A DNA stretch of 16,549 nt. Origin: an uncultured Succinivibrionaceae bacterium (GTDB lineage Bacteria; Pseudomonadota; Gammaproteobacteria; Enterobacterales; Succinivibrionaceae). The position numbers and the translations under genes were made by a program. The stretch spans positions 1 through 16,549 of the forward strand of contig UQCV01000053.1 in the NCBI GenBank assembly GCA_900539665.1. Reading direction: 5' to 3'. How positions within the stretch are numbered: position 1 is the first letter of the stretch; each line of letters begins with the position of its first letter. Below, piece after piece: positions 14,715-16,549 of this stretch. The notes beneath the pieces are model-generated. The model ran no database searches, was not told the origin of the DNA, and worked only from the letters and a program-made list of their open reading frames with translations.

Positions 14715-14744
14715 AAAAAACGGAGGTCCAAGCCTCCGTTTTTT
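14715..14744. terminator. Bidirectional intrinsic terminator between pyrE and mscS
   Basis: The stem is AAAAAACGGAGG (14715-14726) with CCTCCGTTTTTT (14733-14744) and the loop is TCCAAG. Both strands end in a T6 tract. It lies 37 bases after pyrE and 51 bases beyond the mscS stop, so it can end both converging transcripts. Confidence 0.93.
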
Positions 14745-14795
14745 AGTTTATATTTAATTTATAGCGTAAGGTAAATATTTACCAAACTGTTACTA

Positions 14796-15668
14796 TTAAC
14801 CGTTAACAACAGTTACAGTATTAAATGGAATATTGATGCCAGCGTTGTTAAGTGCGCTTACAGCTTGTTCTATATTGTCAAAGTAAACATTCCAATAATC
14901 AGCGCCCTTAACCCAAACACGGCAAGTGATATTGATAGAAGAAGCGGCAAGTTCACTAACAACTACAGTGATGCCATCTTCTTTGATGATACGGCTATCA
15001 TTATTAAACATTTCAGTAAGAGCTGCTTTAGCTTTAGCAATATCAGAGCCGTAAGCGATCCCAAAACTAAAATCAACACGTCTTTTTCCCATACGTGAAT
15101 AGTTCACGATGGTACCAGAGCCTACAGCGCTGTTTGGCACAATGATAACCTTGTTATCAGGGGTGAGCATAGTGGTGGTAAAGATGGTGATTTCTTCTAT
15201 AGTCCCAGTCTTACCAGCAGCTTCAACGGTTTCACCAACCTTAATTGGTCTGAAGATTAAAAGTAAAACGCCAGAGGCGAAGTTTGCAAGAGAACCCTGC
15301 AAAGACATACCAATAGCAAAAGATGCCGCACCGATGATAGCAACGAATGACGCTGTTTGAATGCCTAAACGACCAAGAGCTGCCGTTACTACGAAGGCTA
15401 GGATGGCGTACTTAAAGATGTTGCTGATAAATTTAGCTACAGTTGCTTCAACTTTAGAGCGGTTAAGAACTTTAAGTGAAACAGAAGACACCACGCAAGC
15501 TACGAGCCAGCCAATGATGAGAATAGCCAAGGCATAGATGATGTTGGTGCAGAAATCAAAAATAAACTGCTGATTACTTTGGAAGTAGCCAATTGGATCG
15601 TTGAAAAGCTGCGGATTAATGATATCTGCAGTGTTTTCAGCGGTTTTTACTACGTTTTCAGTAGCCAT
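14796..15668 (-). CDS. mscS: Small-conductance mechanosensitive channel, MscS family
   Basis: Homoheptameric inner-membrane channel that opens under membrane tension and releases solutes on osmotic downshock. From the ATG at 15668 the protein is 290 residues (E. coli MscS 286). Three spans are evident: about 37-58, 70-92, and the pore helix at about 95-125 containing GAASFAIGMSLQGSLANFASG, whose Gly/Ala packing pattern resembles E. coli. The cytoplasmic beta domain (FRPIKVGETVEAAGKTGTIEEI) and the alpha/beta cage follow, to NIPFNTVTVVNG. A GTG start at 15677 is possible but lies within the Shine-Dalgarno AGAGGTG, which supports the ATG at 15668. It follows dut by 35 bases on the same strand and is probably co-transcribed with it. 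No missing key segment is seen. Confidence 0.95.
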   Translation of the reverse strand: MATENVVKTAENTADIINPQLFNDPIGYFQSNQQFIFDFCTNIIYALAILIIGWLVACVVSSVSLKVLNRSKVEATVAKFISNIFKYAILAFVVTAALGRLGIQTASFVAIIGAASFAIGMSLQGSLANFASGVLLLIFRPIKVGETVEAAGKTGTIEEITIFTTTMLTPDNKVIIVPNSAVGSGTIVNYSRMGKRRVDFSFGIAYGSDIAKAKAALTEMFNNDSRIIKEDGITVVVSELAASSINITCRVWVKGADYWNVYFDNIEQAVSALNNAGINIPFNTVTVVNG

Positions 15669-15703
15669 ATAATTCACCTCTTTGGATTGTGTAATATATT
15701 AGT

Positions 15704-16174
15704 TTATTTAGTGCCGGTAGAACCGAAACCATTTTCCCCGCGTTCGCTCTTTTGAAATTCTTCTACCAATTCAAAAGATGCTTGCACAACAGGTAAAAAT
15801 ACTAATTGAGCAAGACGAATGCCAGGTTCAATGGTGAACGGTTCGTGTCCTCTGTTCCATGCTGAAACCATTAGTGGGCCTTGATAGTCAGAGTCGATAA
15901 GTCCAACTAAGTTCCCTAAAACAATCCCATTTTTATGACCGAGCCCAGATCTTGGTAAGATTACTGCGCAAAGGCTAGGATCGCGGATATAGATTGATAT
16001 ACCTGTTGGAATTAATTTGGTCTCACCTGGGTTTAAAACTAAACTTTCTTCGGGCATAGCGTAGAGATCAATCCCAGCAGCCCCTAGAGTTTTATATGAA
16101 GGCAGAGGGAACTGGCTGTTTTCACCAATGCGTTTATCGAGAATTTTTAGTTCGATTTGCTTTGTAGATGGCAT
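15704..16174 (-). CDS. dut: dUTP diphosphatase (dUTPase)
   Basis: Dut hydrolyses dUTP to dUMP and pyrophosphate, which keeps uracil out of DNA and supplies dUMP for dTMP synthesis. The 156 residues (E. coli 151) show all five trimeric-dUTPase motifs: AAGIDLYAM (motif 1, 32-40), PRSGLGHKNGIVLGN (motif 2), GLIDSDYQGPL (motif 3, 91-101, catalytic Asp), RLAQLVFLPV (motif 4) and RGENGFGSTG (motif 5, with the Phe that stacks on the base). The Shine-Dalgarno CGGAG lies about 6 bases before the ATG at 16174. Only about 26 bases of native upstream sequence remain before the IS256 end, so its original promoter has probably been displaced; in E. coli dut follows dfp/coaBC. mscS lies downstream in the same direction. 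Confidence 0.97.
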   Translation of the reverse strand: MPSTKQIELKILDKRIGENSQFPLPSYKTLGAAGIDLYAMPEESLVLNPGETKLIPTGISIYIRDPSLCAVILPRSGLGHKNGIVLGNLVGLIDSDYQGPLMVSAWNRGHEPFTIEPGIRLAQLVFLPVVQASFELVEEFQKSERGENGFGSTGTK

Positions 16175-16200
16175 GAATTACTCCGTTGTATGTGTTATCG

Positions 16201-16227
16201 GATTGAGTCCATATAATTGGTGTAAAT
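16201..16227 (+). repeat. Left terminal inverted repeat of the IS256-like element
   Basis: The sequence GATTGAGTCCATATAATTGG followed by TGTAAAT closely resembles, from memory, the IS256 end GATAAAGTCCGTATAATTGTGTAAAA. It marks the element boundary within a base or two. The partner repeat is not in the window, so the exact length is unproven. Confidence 0.75.
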
Positions 16228-16305
16228 TTAAAAAATTGGGCCACGCCCCAGTAAACCTTGTAAAATATTAATTACCAACATTCATATTTATATAAGGAAA
16301 GGGAA

Positions 16306-16549
16306 ATGGCCCAACAAGCTAATCTTACACTAGAACTAGACAAAGTTAAAGATCTATTATTATGCCAAGGAGATACGGGAGTAGCGCAGCTGTTAAACGC
16401 AGTGTTAGATCAGATTCTAAAGGCGGAAGCAACTGAACAAATTGGCGCAGAATCCTATAAGAGAAGCGATAATCGCACCACTCAACGAAATGGGTATAGA
16501 ACCCGTGAGTTCACCACTAGACTTGGGGTTCTTGAGTTGCACATTCCTA
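16306..16549 (+). CDS. IS256-family (Mutator-type) transposase, N-terminal part
   Basis: The reading frame is open from the ATG at 16306 to the window edge (81 complete codons). AAGGA (16294-16298) lies 7 bases upstream of the start. The visible part contains the family's N-terminal features: LLNAVLDQILKAEATEQIGA, then RNGYRTREFTTRLGVLELHIP, the zinc-finger-like/DNA-binding lead-in typical of IS256 transposases. The DDE catalytic residues lie beyond the window, so intactness cannot be judged. Confidence 0.9.
   Translation, partial: MAQQANLTLELDKVKDLLLCQGDTGVAQLLNAVLDQILKAEATEQIGAESYKRSDNRTTQRNGYRTREFTTRLGVLELHIP

Larger units (their letters stand above)
16200..16549 (+). mobile_element. IS256-family insertion sequence, left part, cut by the window end
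   Basis: The element appears to begin at about 16200 with a terminal inverted repeat resembling that of IS256 and continues into a Mutator-type transposase. The right end, second inverted repeat and target duplication lie outside the window. Between the end repeat and the transposase gene is a small GC hairpin GGGC-CAC-GCCC (16238-16248). It might dampen transcription entering from outside, but that role is a guess. Confidence 0.88.

Noticed and set aside
1..16549. CRISPR arrays, tRNA or rRNA genes, prophage or defence islands
   Set aside because: No regularly spaced repeats, cloverleaf sequences, rRNA stretches, integrases or defence-type genes were seen on either strand.

Overview
The window reads as a chromosomal housekeeping segment from an AT-rich Gram-negative bacterium, most likely a gammaproteobacterium. 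LpxH (lipid A synthesis) implies an LPS outer membrane. Rho, GppA, CysS, PpiB, PyrE, Dut and YicC are close in sequence and length to their enterobacterial counterparts. Three neighbourhoods also recall the E. coli map: trxA divergent from gppA with rho nearby, cysS divergent from ppiB-lpxH, and yicC divergent from pyrE with dut close by. A lineage such as Succinivibrionaceae/Aeromonadales would fit the AT-richness, but that placement is a guess.

Layout. 1-347 is a non-coding rho leader with a C-rich, G-poor stretch. rho (+) converges on ddl (-) over a strong bidirectional hairpin. A divergent intergenic region separates ddl from an unrecognised lipoprotein gene (+), which converges on trxA (-) over two inverted repeats. 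trxA has a four-copy AAGGAA repeat as its ribosome-binding region. A 386-base gap, possibly holding a small membrane-protein ORF, leads to the translationally coupled pair gppA-crcB and then polA. A small exported protein gene of unknown function follows. The lpxH and ppiB genes (-) form a tight pair divergent from cysS (+). cysS converges on yicC (-), with a textbook terminator between them. yicC is divergent from pyrE (+), which converges on a dut-mscS operon (-), again over a strong terminator. At the right edge an IS256-family element begins about 26 bases upstream of dut and is cut by the window end with its transposase incomplete.

Functionally the genes cover transcription termination (rho), RNA turnover (yicC), nucleotide supply and quality (pyrE, dut), DNA repair and replication (polA), translation (cysS), envelope construction (ddl, lpxH), protein folding and redox (ppiB, trxA), the stringent alarmone (gppA), and ion or osmotic safety valves (crcB, mscS). 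I saw no CRISPR array, tRNA, rRNA, phage genes or defence system, and no clear candidate for a new multi-gene system. The points most worth a second look are a Pol I whose 3'-5' proofreading active site appears destroyed, the rut-like rho leader, the hexanucleotide repeat in the trxA ribosome-binding site, the apparent absence of rhlB and rph from their usual places, and the IS256 insertion at the dut promoter.
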